A DNA stretch of 64,000 bases, from contig NZ_JOCB01000001.1 in assembly GCF_000718775.1 (NCBI RefSeq), forward strand, positions 1-64,000. Direction: 5' to 3'. The first letter of the stretch is position 1, and each line of letters opens with the position of its first letter. The notes under the pieces were generated by a model. It saw nothing but the letters and a program-made list of their open reading frames with translations. It did no database searches and was not told the origin of the DNA. Shown here piece after piece: positions 30,150-38,624 of the stretch. The DNA comes from Streptomyces sp. NRRL S-31 (GTDB lineage Bacteria; Actinomycetota; Actinomycetes; Streptomycetales; Streptomycetaceae). The position numbers were made by a program, and so were the translations under genes.

Positions 30150-31769
30150 CTATGAGCGGCAGCCGCAGGCCGCCAGCGCCGTCGCCGTCGCGTCCAGGGC
30201 CGCCTGGGCCTGGAGCGGGTCCTTGGTGCCCGAGGCGAGGAAGGCGAAGGCCAGAAGGTGGCCGTCGGTGTCCACGACGGTGCCGGCCAGGGTGTTGACG
30301 CCGGTGAGGGTGCCGGTCTTGGCCCGCACCACGCCGGCCGCGCCGTCGGTGTAGCGGTCGCTGAGGGTGCCGGTGAAGCCGGCCACGGGGAGGCCGGTGA
30401 GGACGGGCCGCAGGCCGGGGTGGCGGGGGTCGGCCGCCTTGCCGAGCAGGCCGGTGAGGAGGTCGGCCGTCAGCCGGTCCGCGCGGTCGAGGCCGCTGCC
30501 GTCGTGGAAGGCGGTGCCGGACAGCGGCAGGCCGAGCGCGCGCAGTTGGGTGGCGATCGCCTTGGCGCCGCCGCCGAAGCCGGCGGCTTCGCCGCTCGCG
30601 AGGGCGGTGTGCCGGGCCAGGGCCTCCGCGATGTCGTTGTCGCTGTTGGTCAGCATGCGCTCGACCAGCGAGGACAGCGGGGGCGAGGTGACGGTGGCGA
30701 GGGTCTGCGCGCGTGTGCTGGCCTTGGAGGGGCCGGGGTGCGTGGTCGTGATGCCGTCCTCCTTGAGGAAGGCGGCGAACTTGGCGGCCGTGTCCGCGGC
30801 CGGGTCGTCGACGCGGGCCGCCGGTCCGCCGGCGGAGTCGTCGGTGCGGCCCTCGTCGGCGGCCAGGGCGCTGACCGGGGCGAGGTTGTCGTTGACGCCG
30901 ATGGGGTGCAGGGCCGGCCCGGTGAAGAGGGTGGTGTCGTAGGAGAGGGTGATCTCGCGGACGCCGCGTTCGCCGAGGGCTTCGGCGGTGTGCGCCGCCA
31001 GGGTCCGCAGGCTGGCCCAGCCTCCGCTGTCGGCGTGCGCGGTGAGGGTGGGGTCGCCGCCGCCGACCAGGACGAGTTCCCGGGTGTCGGGTTCCAGGGC
31101 GGCGCGGGTGGTGAGCCGGTGGTCGGGGCCGAGGGCGGACAGGGCGGCGACGGCGGTGGCGATCTTGGTGGTGGAGGCGGGGGTGAGGGGCTTGCGGCCG
31201 TCTGCGTCGTAGAGGCGCGCACCGGTCGTGACGTCGACGACGACGGCCGTGTGCGTGCCACCGAGCGCGGAGGTGTCCAGGAGAGGCCCGAGCACGTCGG
31301 AGACGGCCCGCGCGCCGGGCGCCGCCTTCCCCGTGTCCACCGCTCCCCCGGCGCCGCCCAGGGCCGCCAGGACGGGTTCGGCGCTCGGGGCGGGGCGGAG
31401 GGCGCCGGCGACCGTGCCCGTGCCCGTGCCGCCGTGATCTGCGCCACCTGACCGCTCCGGGGCGGCGGCCAGGTCCCGCTCGGCCGTACGCTGACCGTTG
31501 GCGTCCCACGGGCCGGCCGCGGTCACCACACCGGCGGCCAGCACGAGGCCGGCGGTGGCGGCGCCCGCGGTGTACCGCCAGGTGCCGGCGGTCCGCGGAC
31601 GGGGGAGACGGGGGAGGTGCGCAGGGCCGGTCCGTACGGCCCGGGTCAACCGTGTGACGTGCGGTTTCACGGTCGCCACGGCGCTCGCGAGACGCGGTCG
31701 TACGGCTTCGGCGATCCGCACCACCCGCGGTCCCGCGGCTCGCCAAGGCCCCAGCTCAGGCACGACCAC
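30150..31769 (-). CDS. dacB: D-alanyl-D-alanine carboxypeptidase/endopeptidase (PBP4 type)
   Basis: Peptidase family S13, trims or cleaves peptidoglycan cross-links outside the membrane. 539 residues with an uncleaved-looking anchor at about 64-86 (TAGTWRYTAGAATAGLVLAA). Catalytic motifs: PASTTKIATAVAAL (SxxK), NSDNDIAEALARHT (SxN) and VRAKTGTLTGVN (KTG). GTG start; a second GTG two codons later (31763) has better ribosome-binding-site spacing. Divergent from ppa. The long basic/Pro-rich N-terminus (about 60 residues before the TM) is cytoplasmic and unusual in length. Confidence 0.95.
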   Translation of the reverse strand: MVVPELGPWRAAGPRVVRIAEAVRPRLASAVATVKPHVTRLTRAVRTGPAHLPRLPRPRTAGTWRYTAGAATAGLVLAAGVVTAAGPWDANGQRTAERDLAAAPERSGGADHGGTGTGTVAGALRPAPSAEPVLAALGGAGGAVDTGKAAPGARAVSDVLGPLLDTSALGGTHTAVVVDVTTGARLYDADGRKPLTPASTTKIATAVAALSALGPDHRLTTRAALEPDTRELVLVGGGDPTLTAHADSGGWASLRTLAAHTAEALGERGVREITLSYDTTLFTGPALHPIGVNDNLAPVSALAADEGRTDDSAGGPAARVDDPAADTAAKFAAFLKEDGITTTHPGPSKASTRAQTLATVTSPPLSSLVERMLTNSDNDIAEALARHTALASGEAAGFGGGAKAIATQLRALGLPLSGTAFHDGSGLDRADRLTADLLTGLLGKAADPRHPGLRPVLTGLPVAGFTGTLSDRYTDGAAGVVRAKTGTLTGVNTLAGTVVDTDGHLLAFAFLASGTKDPLQAQAALDATATALAACGCRS

Positions 31770-31848
31770 CAGCCCCTTTCGCGATCACACACCTGCGTGA
31801 GGGACACTTAACCACCAGAACTATGTGCTGATCATGGAGGAGCCACCG

Positions 31849-32340
31849 GTGGAGTTCGACGTCACGATCGAGATCCCGAAGGGTTCGCGGAACAAGTACG
31901 AGGTGGACCACGAGACCGGCCGGATCCGCCTGGACCGTCGTCTCTTCACCTCGACCGCCTACCCGACCGACTACGGCTTCGTCGAGAACACCCTCGGCGA
32001 GGACGGCGACCCGCTGGACGCGCTGGTCATCCTGGACGAGCCGACCTTCCCGGGCTGCCTCATCCGCTGCCGCGCGATCGGCATGTTCCGTATGACGGAC
32101 GAGGCCGGCGGCGACGACAAGCTGCTGTGCGTCCCGGCCACCGACCCGCGGGTGGAGCACCTGCGCGACATCCACCACGTGTCGGAGTTCGACCGCCTGG
32201 AGATCCAGCACTTCTTCGAGGTGTACAAGGACCTGGAGCCCGGCAAGTCGGTCGAGGGCGCCAACTGGGTGGGCCGCACGGACGCCGAGACGGAGATCGA
32301 GCGGTCGTACAAGCGCTTCAAGGAGCAGGGCGGTCACTGA
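31849..32340 (+). CDS. ppa: Inorganic pyrophosphatase
   Basis: Hydrolyses pyrophosphate, driving biosynthetic reactions. 163 residues, the usual family I length: [40 protein letters not shown] (the DxDPxD metal motif) and [23 protein letters not shown] start chosen over upstream in-frame codons because GGAGG lies 8 bases before it and the N-terminus then matches the family. Followed by an exceptionally strong terminator. Confidence 0.97.
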   Translation: MEFDVTIEIPKGSRNKYEVDHETGRIRLDRRLFTSTAYPTDYGFVENTLGEDGDPLDALVILDEPTFPGCLIRCRAIGMFRMTDEAGGDDKLLCVPATDPRVEHLRDIHHVSEFDRLEIQHFFEVYKDLEPGKSVEGANWVGRTDAETEIERSYKRFKEQGGH

Positions 32341-32354
32341 CCCCCGCCCCGCCG

Positions 32355-32392
32355 GCGAACGGGCCGCACGCGTCCGCGTGCGGCCCGTTCGC
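32355..32392 (+). terminator. Strong terminator after ppa
   Basis: Perfect 18-bp inverted repeat, GCGAACGGGCCGCACGCG (32355-32372) and CGCGTGCGGCCCGTTCGC (32375-32392) around TC; the real loop must open a few terminal pairs. Located 15 bases after the ppa stop. Confidence 0.85.
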
Positions 32393-32488
32393 GTACGCGC
32401 GTCCGCCGGCAGGCACGGGTGCCGCCGGTGTGGGTACGTGTGCGCATACTGAGGCTTACGGAAGGTGTCGTTCAGGGAGCGGTGCGAG

Positions 32489-34144
32489 GTGACGGAGGCG
32501 GAGGAGCGCAAGCCCCGGTCGGACGAGGCGCGGTACGACCCGGAGATCACGTCCGAGTTCGCCATTCCGCGGGGTCTGGACGTCCCCAGGGGCGGTGGTG
32601 AGTCGGAGACGACCTCCGAGTTCGCGGTGCCGCGGGGACTCCAGTCGCCGCAGCCGCCGGACGCGGAGCCGGAGGGCTCGGCGTTCAGCGTTCCGAGCAC
32701 CTACAGCGCGGACACCGCGCCGGCCGCGTTCACGCCGGCCGCCGGGGTGCCGCTGGTCAGCCTGGTCAAGGACGCGCCCTGGCAGGACCGGATGCGCACC
32801 ATGCTGCGGATGCCGGTGACCGAGCGGCCGGCGCCGGAGCCGGTGCAGCGCGAGGAGGAGGGCGGCCCGGCCGTCCCGCGCGTGCTGGACCTGACCCTGC
32901 GTATCGGTGAGCTGCTGCTGGCGGGCGGCGAGGGCGCGGAGGACGTGGAGGCCGCGATGTTCGCGGTGTGCCGGGCCTACGGCCTCGACCGGTGCGAGCC
33001 GACCGTCACCTTCACGCTGCTGTCGATCTCGCACCAGCCGTCCCTGGTGGAGGACCCGGTCACGGCGTCCCGGACGGTGCGGCGGCGGGGCACGGACTAC
33101 ACGCGGCTCTCGGCCGTGTTCCGGCTCGTGGACGATCTGACCGACCCGGAGACCCACGTCTCCCTGGAGGAGGCGTACCGGCGCCTGGCGGAGATCCGCC
33201 GCAACCGGCACCCGTACCCCGGCTGGGCGCTGACCCTGGCGAACGGACTGCTGGCCGGTGCGGCCTCGGTGCTGGTCGGCGGTGATCTGATCGTGTTCCT
33301 CGCGGCGGCCGCGGGCTCCATGCTCGGCGACCGGCTGGCGTGGCTCTGCGCGGGGCGCGGGCTGCCGGAGTTCTACCAGTTCACGGTGGCCGCGATGCCG
33401 CCCGCGGCGATCGGGGTCGCGCTGAACCTGGCGCACGTGGACGTGAAGGGGTCCGCGGTGATCACCGGTGGGCTGTTCGCGCTGCTGCCCGGGCGGGCGC
33501 TGGTCGCGGGGGTGCAGGACGGGCTGACGGGCTTCTACATCACCGCCTCGGCGCGGCTGCTGGAGGTCATGTACCTCTTCGTCGGCATCGTCATCGGGGT
33601 GCTGACCGTCCTCTACTTCGGCGTGAAGGTCGGCGGCCAGCTCAACCCGGACGCGACCCTGGGCATCTCCCAGCGGCCGCTGGTGCAGATCGTGGCCTCG
33701 ATGCTGCTGTCGCTGACCTTCGCGGTGCTGCTCCAGCAGGAACGGTCCACCGTGCTCTGGGTGACCCTGAACGGGGGCGTGGCCTGGTCGGTATACGGCG
33801 CGATGCGCTACGCGGGCGACATCTCGCCGGTGGCCTCCACGGCGGTGGCGGCGGGCCTCGTGGGGCTGTTCGGGCAGTTGCTGTCCCGGTACCGGTTCGC
33901 CTCCGCGCTGCCGTACACGACGGCGGCCCTCGGGCCGCTGCTGCCCGGTTCGGCGACCTACTTCGGGCTGCTGTCCATGGCGCAGAACGACGTGGACAAG
34001 GGGCTGGTGTCGCTGGCCAAGGCCGCGTCACTGGCCATGGCCATCGCCATCGGGGTCAACCTGGGATCGGAGATCTCGCGGCTGTTCCTGCGGGTCGGCT
34101 CCGCCGGGAAGCGCCGGGCCGCGAAGCGGACGCGCGGTTTCTGA
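32489..34144 (+). CDS. ThrE-type threonine/serine exporter family protein
   Basis: About 551 residues, GTG start with GGGAG 9 bases upstream (another GTG at 32465). The ThrE domain (PF06738) carries RVLDLTLRIGELLLAGGEGA, then LTFTLLSISHQ-like strands. The C-terminal half has about ten hydrophobic helices with the DUF3815-type repeat (VQIVASMLLSLTFAVLLQQE). Predicted to export threonine/serine by proton-driven transport. The 90-residue N-terminus is disordered and repeats TSEFAIPRGL and TSEFAVPRGL. Convergent with DedA, only 6 bases apart. Confidence 0.92.
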   Translation: MTEAEERKPRSDEARYDPEITSEFAIPRGLDVPRGGGESETTSEFAVPRGLQSPQPPDAEPEGSAFSVPSTYSADTAPAAFTPAAGVPLVSLVKDAPWQDRMRTMLRMPVTERPAPEPVQREEEGGPAVPRVLDLTLRIGELLLAGGEGAEDVEAAMFAVCRAYGLDRCEPTVTFTLLSISHQPSLVEDPVTASRTVRRRGTDYTRLSAVFRLVDDLTDPETHVSLEEAYRRLAEIRRNRHPYPGWALTLANGLLAGAASVLVGGDLIVFLAAAAGSMLGDRLAWLCAGRGLPEFYQFTVAAMPPAAIGVALNLAHVDVKGSAVITGGLFALLPGRALVAGVQDGLTGFYITASARLLEVMYLFVGIVIGVLTVLYFGVKVGGQLNPDATLGISQRPLVQIVASMLLSLTFAVLLQQERSTVLWVTLNGGVAWSVYGAMRYAGDISPVASTAVAAGLVGLFGQLLSRYRFASALPYTTAALGPLLPGSATYFGLLSMAQNDVDKGLVSLAKAASLAMAIAIGVNLGSEISRLFLRVGSAGKRRAAKRTRGF

Positions 34145-34150
34145 CGGCGC

Positions 34151-35200
34151 CTACTGCCCGTGGTGGCCGTACGGGTAGCCGTCCTGGTCGTACCGCTGCC
34201 GGTCCCCGTACGGCTGCTGCTCCGGGTCGTACGGCTGCCGGTTCGGGTCGTACGGCTGCTGCTGGTGCTGCTGGTGCTGGCCGTACTGCTGCTGCGGGTG
34301 CTGCGGGTGCTGCGGGTGCTGCTGCTGGTCGTAGTACTGCTGGTTCCAGTCCTGCTGCTGGGGCTGCTGGGGCTGGTGCGGCTGCTGATACGGCTGCTGC
34401 CCGTACTGGTCGCCGTACGGCTGCTCGTACCGCTGCTCGTAAGGCTGGTCCGGCTCGATGCGGCGCAGCTGGGTCGTCGCGGAGTCCATGACGGGCGGCT
34501 GCTGGTACCGGGCGGCCGGGGGCTGGGGGGCCTGCGACTGAGGCGCCCGGGGAGCGGCCTGGGCGGTGCGGGCGGCCTTCTTCTCCTTGCCGCGGGCGCG
34601 CAGGAACTCGATTGCGATCGGGATCACCGAGACGAGGACGATCAGGATGAGGATCGCCTCGATGTTCTTCGTGACGAACTCGATGTTGCCGAGCCAGGAG
34701 CCGAGCAGGGTGACGCCCGCGCCCCACAGGACGCCGCCGATGACGTTGAAGACCAGGAACGAGCGGTACTTCATGCCGCTGACGCCCGCGATGATCGGCG
34801 TGAAGGTGCGCACGACGGGCACGAAGCGGGCCAGGACCAGGGACTTCGGGCCGTACTTCTCGAAGAACTCGTGTGCCTTGGTCACGTTCTCCTGCTTGAA
34901 CAGGCGGGAGTCCGGACGGTTGAACAGGGACGGTCCGACCTTCTTGCCGAACATGTAGCCCGCCTGGTCACCGAGGACCGCGGCGAGGCAGATCAGCCCG
35001 ACCGCGCCCCACAGCGGGAAGTCCAGCTGGTGCGAGGTGATCAGCAGGCCGCAGGTGAACAGCAGGGAGTCACCCGGCAGGAAGAAGCCGATGAGCAGGC
35101 CGGACTCGGCGAAGACGACGAGCAGCAGGCCCCAGATGCCGTACGTGTCGAGCAGATAGTTGGGATCCAGCCAGCTCGGGCCGAGGGCGAGTGTCATCAC
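34151..35200 (-). CDS. DedA-family membrane protein with long Gln/Pro/Tyr/His-rich tail
   Basis: 349 residues. DedA core (1-210) with ESGLLIGFFLPGDSLLFTCG, GDQAGYMFGKKVG, EFFEKYGPKSLVLARFVPVV (the conserved basic RFxPxxR region) and FVLFNVIGGVLW-type helices. DedA/DTT proteins move undecaprenyl phosphate or phospholipids across the membrane. From about residue 215 a tail of some 130 residues is dominated by Gln, Pro, Tyr and His (for example QPYEQRYEQPYGDQYGQQPY), likely cytoplasmic and disordered. GTG start at 35200; ATG one codon later is the alternative. Confidence 0.93.
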   Translation of the reverse strand: MMTLALGPSWLDPNYLLDTYGIWGLLLVVFAESGLLIGFFLPGDSLLFTCGLLITSHQLDFPLWGAVGLICLAAVLGDQAGYMFGKKVGPSLFNRPDSRLFKQENVTKAHEFFEKYGPKSLVLARFVPVVRTFTPIIAGVSGMKYRSFLVFNVIGGVLWGAGVTLLGSWLGNIEFVTKNIEAILILIVLVSVIPIAIEFLRARGKEKKAARTAQAAPRAPQSQAPQPPAARYQQPPVMDSATTQLRRIEPDQPYEQRYEQPYGDQYGQQPYQQPHQPQQPQQQDWNQQYYDQQQHPQHPQHPQQQYGQHQQHQQQPYDPNRQPYDPEQQPYGDRQRYDQDGYPYGHHGQ

Positions 35201-35342
35201 GGATCCGGGCTCCTGAGGGGTGAAGGCGGCTGAACGTCGACAGGCTGCCGCACAAAGCTATCAACGCGAGGTGACCGCCCCGGGTTCCACCGGTGGCGCT
35301 CCGGGCCCGGGAGCGGGCGGCGCGCGCTCCCGGGCGGGGCCC

Positions 35343-35780
35343 TCAGGCCGTGGCGTGCCGGTCGGCGTTGGCGAGGATCGCGTCGTGCAGGTGCTCGGCG
35401 AAGCCGGGGCGCAGGGAGTCGTAGAACGCCTTGAAGCGCTCGTCGCGGACGTACATCTCCGCGAAGCACCGGTGCATCTCGTACGGGACCTCGAAGTAGT
35501 GCCGGCCGATGTGCCGCCGGTGTTCCTCGGCCAGGTCCATGGCCGCCTCGCCGGCCGGCCGCTCGCCGGCGGCGACCAGGGCGGCGTACCGCTCGCCCCA
35601 GGCGTCGGCCTCGGCCTTGATGCGCTTCCAGTCCTCCTTGGTGTAGGCGGCGGCGCGGCGCTGCGACTCGGCGTACGCCTCGGTGCCGCCCCAGCGCCGC
35701 TCGGTCTCCTCGGCGTACTGCTCGGGGTCCTGGTCCCCGAACACCTCGAACCGCTCCCGCGGTGTCAGGTCGATGCCCAT
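35343..35780 (-). other. tipA: Internal in-frame translation start producing TipAS
   Basis: ATG at 35778-35780 codes Met110 of TipAL and is preceded by GGAGG with an 8-base spacer. In S. lividans a second product, TipAS (residues 110 on), is made in excess from the same mRNA and sequesters the thiopeptide. The 145-residue product predicted here matches that architecture, so a drug-binding-only protein is likely made. Inference from conservation, not measured. Confidence 0.8.
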
Positions 35781-36107
35781 CGTGCGTGCCTCCATGGCGT
35801 GCTCCACGGCCGCGGCCATCCTGCGGAGCTTCTCGATCCGGGCGGTCAGCACGGCGTGCCGGCGGCGCAGGTGCGCGCGCGGGTCCGCGTCCGGGTCGTC
35901 GAGCAGGACCGCGACCTCGTCGAGCGGGAAGCCGAGCTCCCGGTAGAACAGGATCTGCTGGAGCCGGTCGAGGTCGGCGTCGGTGTAGCGCCGGTGGCCG
36001 GCGTGGGTGCGCCCGCCGGGCGCGAGCAGCCCGATCTCGTCGTAGTGGTGCAGGGTGCGCACCGTGATCCCGGCGAACCCCGCGACCTGTCCCACGGAGT
36101 AGCTCAC
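35343..36107 (-). CDS. tipA: Thiopeptide-sensing MerR-family regulator TipAL
   Basis: 254 residues. MerR winged helix (1-75: SYSVGQVAGFAGITVRTLHH), coiled coil (76-108) and C-terminal TipAS domain (110-254). TipA of S. lividans binds thiostrepton and other thiopeptides, the antibiotic attaching covalently at Cys214. Here a Cys is at position 214 exactly (YEMHRCFAEMYV). Known to activate its own promoter on binding drug; that promoter is recognisable upstream. GTG start with AAGGAG 7 bases before it gives a length one residue longer than the S. lividans protein. Confidence 0.97.
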   Translation of the reverse strand: MSYSVGQVAGFAGITVRTLHHYDEIGLLAPGGRTHAGHRRYTDADLDRLQQILFYRELGFPLDEVAVLLDDPDADPRAHLRRRHAVLTARIEKLRRMAAAVEHAMEARTMGIDLTPRERFEVFGDQDPEQYAEETERRWGGTEAYAESQRRAAAYTKEDWKRIKAEADAWGERYAALVAAGERPAGEAAMDLAEEHRRHIGRHYFEVPYEMHRCFAEMYVRDERFKAFYDSLRPGFAEHLHDAILANADRHATA

Positions 36108-36137
36108 TTTTCCGCTCCTTCGGTCGGTACGCCGTCC

Positions 36138-36168
36138 ACGCTGAGGCCTCACGCCACGTGAGGTGCAA
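36138..36168 (-). promoter_or_regulatory. Autoregulated, thiopeptide-inducible tipA promoter
   Basis: Read on the minus strand: -35 TTGCAC (plus 36163-36168), a 19-bp spacer and -10 CAGCGT (plus 36138-36143). The long spacer is typical of MerR-activated promoters. Inside it is a perfect 7-3-7 inverted repeat CCTCACG-CCA-CGTGAGG (36147-36163). This matches, from memory, the S. lividans ptipA hexamers and operator. The start codon is 31 bases further on. The repeat also sits about 60 bases upstream of the divergent CLC-like gene. Confidence 0.93.
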
Positions 36169-36219
36169 GCCGGTTCCGCTCGGGATGTTGTGCGCGTTTC
36201 GCCCGCTTATGGTGAGCGC

Positions 36220-37167
36220 GTGGCCCAGGAGACGACGCAGCAGGTGCCCCCGAGCGCCCCGACGGCCCCGCCCCGGGCGCTGCTGCCGTTCATCCTGCCC
36301 GCCGTCGTCGTGGGCGTGGCCGCGAGCCTGGTCTTCGTCGGGACGAGCGCGGCGGCGGAGCGGCTCCAGCGCGTGCTGTGGGGCCCTCTGCCGGACGCGC
36401 TCGGGGTGGGCCGCCACTCGGTGCTGTGGATGTCCGCCGTGCTCGTGGCGACCGGGATCGCCGTCGGGCTGGTGGTCTGGAAGGTGCCCGGCCATCCCGG
36501 GCCCGATCCGGCCACCGTCGGTCTGAGCGCCCACCCCTCCTTCGACCTGGGGCTGCCGCCCATGGGGCGGCCGCGAGGCGCCGACGTCCTGGCGGCCCTC
36601 GTGGTCGCCCCGGCAACCGCGCTGCTCGGCATGTGCGCGGTCCACGCCTCCCCGTACGTCCACGCGGCCTTCGCACGGCTGCGGCACCCGATGCTGATGC
36701 TCCCGGCCGGCGGGGCCGTGCTGGGCGCGCCGGCGGCCCTGGGCGGACCGCTGACGCTGTTCAAGGGGCTGTCGGAGGTCGGCGTGCCGGCCCGTGACCC
36801 GGAGGGCTGGTCGGCGGGGCGGTTCGCCGTCATGGCGGTGGTGAAGCCGGCCGCGCTGCTGGTCGCCGCGGCCTGCGGCTTCCGGGGCGGGCGGATCTTC
36901 CCGGCCGTCTTCGTCGGCACCGCCCTGGGCCTGGCCGCCCACGCGCTGGTCCCGGCCGTGCACCCGTCGCTGGGCGTGGCCACGGGGGTGCTGGGCATGC
37001 TCCTGGCGATCACCCGGCAGGCCTGGGTGAGCCTGTTCACCGCCGCCGTCCTCGTCGCCTCGCCCGCCGTCGTCGCCCTGCTGTGCGTCGCCTCGCTGCC
37101 GGCCTGGCTGCTGGTGACGGGCCGCCCGCAGATGCAGTTGCGGGCCGACGGCGGCCCGGTCCGCTGA
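36220..37167 (+). CDS. CLC-like ion channel/transporter, internally shortened
   Basis: 315 residues from the GTG at 36220. Hydrophobic helices are at the N-terminus (LLPFILPAVVVGVAASLVF; SVLWMSAVLVATGIAVGLVV) and through the C-terminal 200 residues. CFRGGRIFPAVFVGTALGL resembles CLC helix N (GxFxPxxxxG). The segments that should carry the GSGIP and GxEGP chloride-filter motifs, normally between the first helices and the middle of the protein, are missing: KVPGHPGPDPATVGL runs directly into SAHPSFDLGLPP. It may be a natural internal deletion or a distinct subfamily. It ends 22 bases before gadB in the same direction. Confidence 0.72.
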   Translation: MAQETTQQVPPSAPTAPPRALLPFILPAVVVGVAASLVFVGTSAAAERLQRVLWGPLPDALGVGRHSVLWMSAVLVATGIAVGLVVWKVPGHPGPDPATVGLSAHPSFDLGLPPMGRPRGADVLAALVVAPATALLGMCAVHASPYVHAAFARLRHPMLMLPAGGAVLGAPAALGGPLTLFKGLSEVGVPARDPEGWSAGRFAVMAVVKPAALLVAAACGFRGGRIFPAVFVGTALGLAAHALVPAVHPSLGVATGVLGMLLAITRQAWVSLFTAAVLVASPAVVALLCVASLPAWLLVTGRPQMQLRADGGPVR

Positions 37168-37189
37168 CACACTCCCTGGAGGAACGCCC

Positions 37190-38599
37190 ATGGCGCTGCA
37201 CAAAGGTTCCCAAAAGCACGAGGCGCGGACGGTGTCGGTCAACCCGTTCTTCGGGGAGGCCAACCCGGTCGGCGGCATGACCGAGGCCCCGCCCACGCAC
37301 CGGCTCCCCGACGCACCGCTCCCCCCGTCCACGGCGTACCAGCTGGTCCACGACGAGCTGATGCTGGACGGTAACTCCCGGCTGAACCTGGCCACCTTCG
37401 TCACCACCTGGATGGAGCCGCAGGCCGGGGTGCTGATGGGGGAGTGCCGGGACAAGAACATGATCGACAAGGACGAGTACCCGCGCACCGCCGAGCTGGA
37501 GCGGCGCTGCGTGGCGATGCTCGCCGACCTGTGGAACGCGCCGGACCCGGCGGCCGCGGTGGGCTGTTCGACGACCGGGTCGAGCGAGGCGTGCATGCTC
37601 GCCGGGATGGCGCTGAAGCGGCGGTGGGCGCGGCGCAACGCCGACCGCTATCCGGGCGGGGCCCGGCCCAATCTGGTCATGGGGATCAACGTCCAGGTCT
37701 GCTGGGACAAGTTCTGCAACTTCTGGGAGGTGGAGGCCCGGCAGGTGCCCATGGAGGGCGACCGGTTCCACCTCGACCCGCAGGCCGCCGCCGAACTGTG
37801 CGACGAGAACACCATCGGGGTGGTCGCCGTCCTCGGCTCCACCTTCGACGGCTCCTACGAGCCGGTCGCCGATCTGTGCGCGGCCCTGGACGACCTCCAG
37901 GAGCGCACCGGGCTCGACATCCCGGTGCATGTGGACGGTGCGTCCGGCGCGATGGTGGCGCCCTTCCTCGACGAGGACCTGATGTGGGACTTCCGCCTGC
38001 CGCGGGTGGCGTCGATCAACACGTCGGGGCACAAGTACGGACTGGTCTACCCGGGCGTCGGCTGGGCCCTGTGGCGGGACGCCGAGGCCCTGCCCGAGGA
38101 GCTGGTCTTCCGGGTCAACTACCTGGGCGGGGACATGCCGACCTTCGCCCTCAACTTCTCCCGGCCCGGCGCCCAGGTGGTGGCGCAGTACTACACGTTC
38201 CTGCGGCTCGGCCGGGAGGGCTACCGGGCGGTCCAGCAGTCGACCCGGGACGTGGCGACCTCGCTCGCCGACCGGATCGCGGGGCTCGGCGACTTCCGGC
38301 TGCTCACGCGCGGGGACGAACTGCCCGTCTTCGCGCTGACCACGACCGACGACGTCACGGCGTACGACGTCTTCGACGTCTCCCGGCGGCTGCGCGAGAG
38401 CGGCTGGCTGGTGCCCGCCTACACCTTCCCCGCCCACCGCGAGGACCTGTCCGTGCTGCGCGTCGTGTGCCGCAACGGCTTCTCGCACGATCTGGCCGAC
38501 CTGTTCATGGCCGACCTGACCCGGCTGCTGCCGGAGCTGCGCCGGCAGCCGCACCCGCTGACCCGGGACAAGCAGGCGGCCACCGGCTTCCACCACTGA
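37190..38599 (+). CDS. gadB: Glutamate decarboxylase
   Basis: PLP enzyme converting glutamate to GABA and CO2 with proton consumption. 469 residues, close to E. coli GadB (466). Motifs: NLATFVTTWMEPQ, CRDKNMIDKDEYP, GCSTTGSSEACML (phosphate), VHVDGASGAMVAPF (Asp) and INTSGHKYGLVYPG with the Schiff-base lysine at about residue 282. GGAGG 7 bases before the ATG. Directly downstream of the CLC-like gene, probably one transcript. No GABA antiporter (GadC) in the window. Confidence 0.97.
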   Translation: MALHKGSQKHEARTVSVNPFFGEANPVGGMTEAPPTHRLPDAPLPPSTAYQLVHDELMLDGNSRLNLATFVTTWMEPQAGVLMGECRDKNMIDKDEYPRTAELERRCVAMLADLWNAPDPAAAVGCSTTGSSEACMLAGMALKRRWARRNADRYPGGARPNLVMGINVQVCWDKFCNFWEVEARQVPMEGDRFHLDPQAAAELCDENTIGVVAVLGSTFDGSYEPVADLCAALDDLQERTGLDIPVHVDGASGAMVAPFLDEDLMWDFRLPRVASINTSGHKYGLVYPGVGWALWRDAEALPEELVFRVNYLGGDMPTFALNFSRPGAQVVAQYYTFLRLGREGYRAVQQSTRDVATSLADRIAGLGDFRLLTRGDELPVFALTTTDDVTAYDVFDVSRRLRESGWLVPAYTFPAHREDLSVLRVVCRNGFSHDLADLFMADLTRLLPELRRQPHPLTRDKQAATGFHH

Positions 38600-38624
38600 G
38601 GAACCGCGCGAGGCGCGCACGGGG

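Noticed and set aside
36163-36219. Upstream start for the CLC-like gene at 36163
   Set aside because: Would place the start inside the tipA operator and -35; no ribosome binding site.
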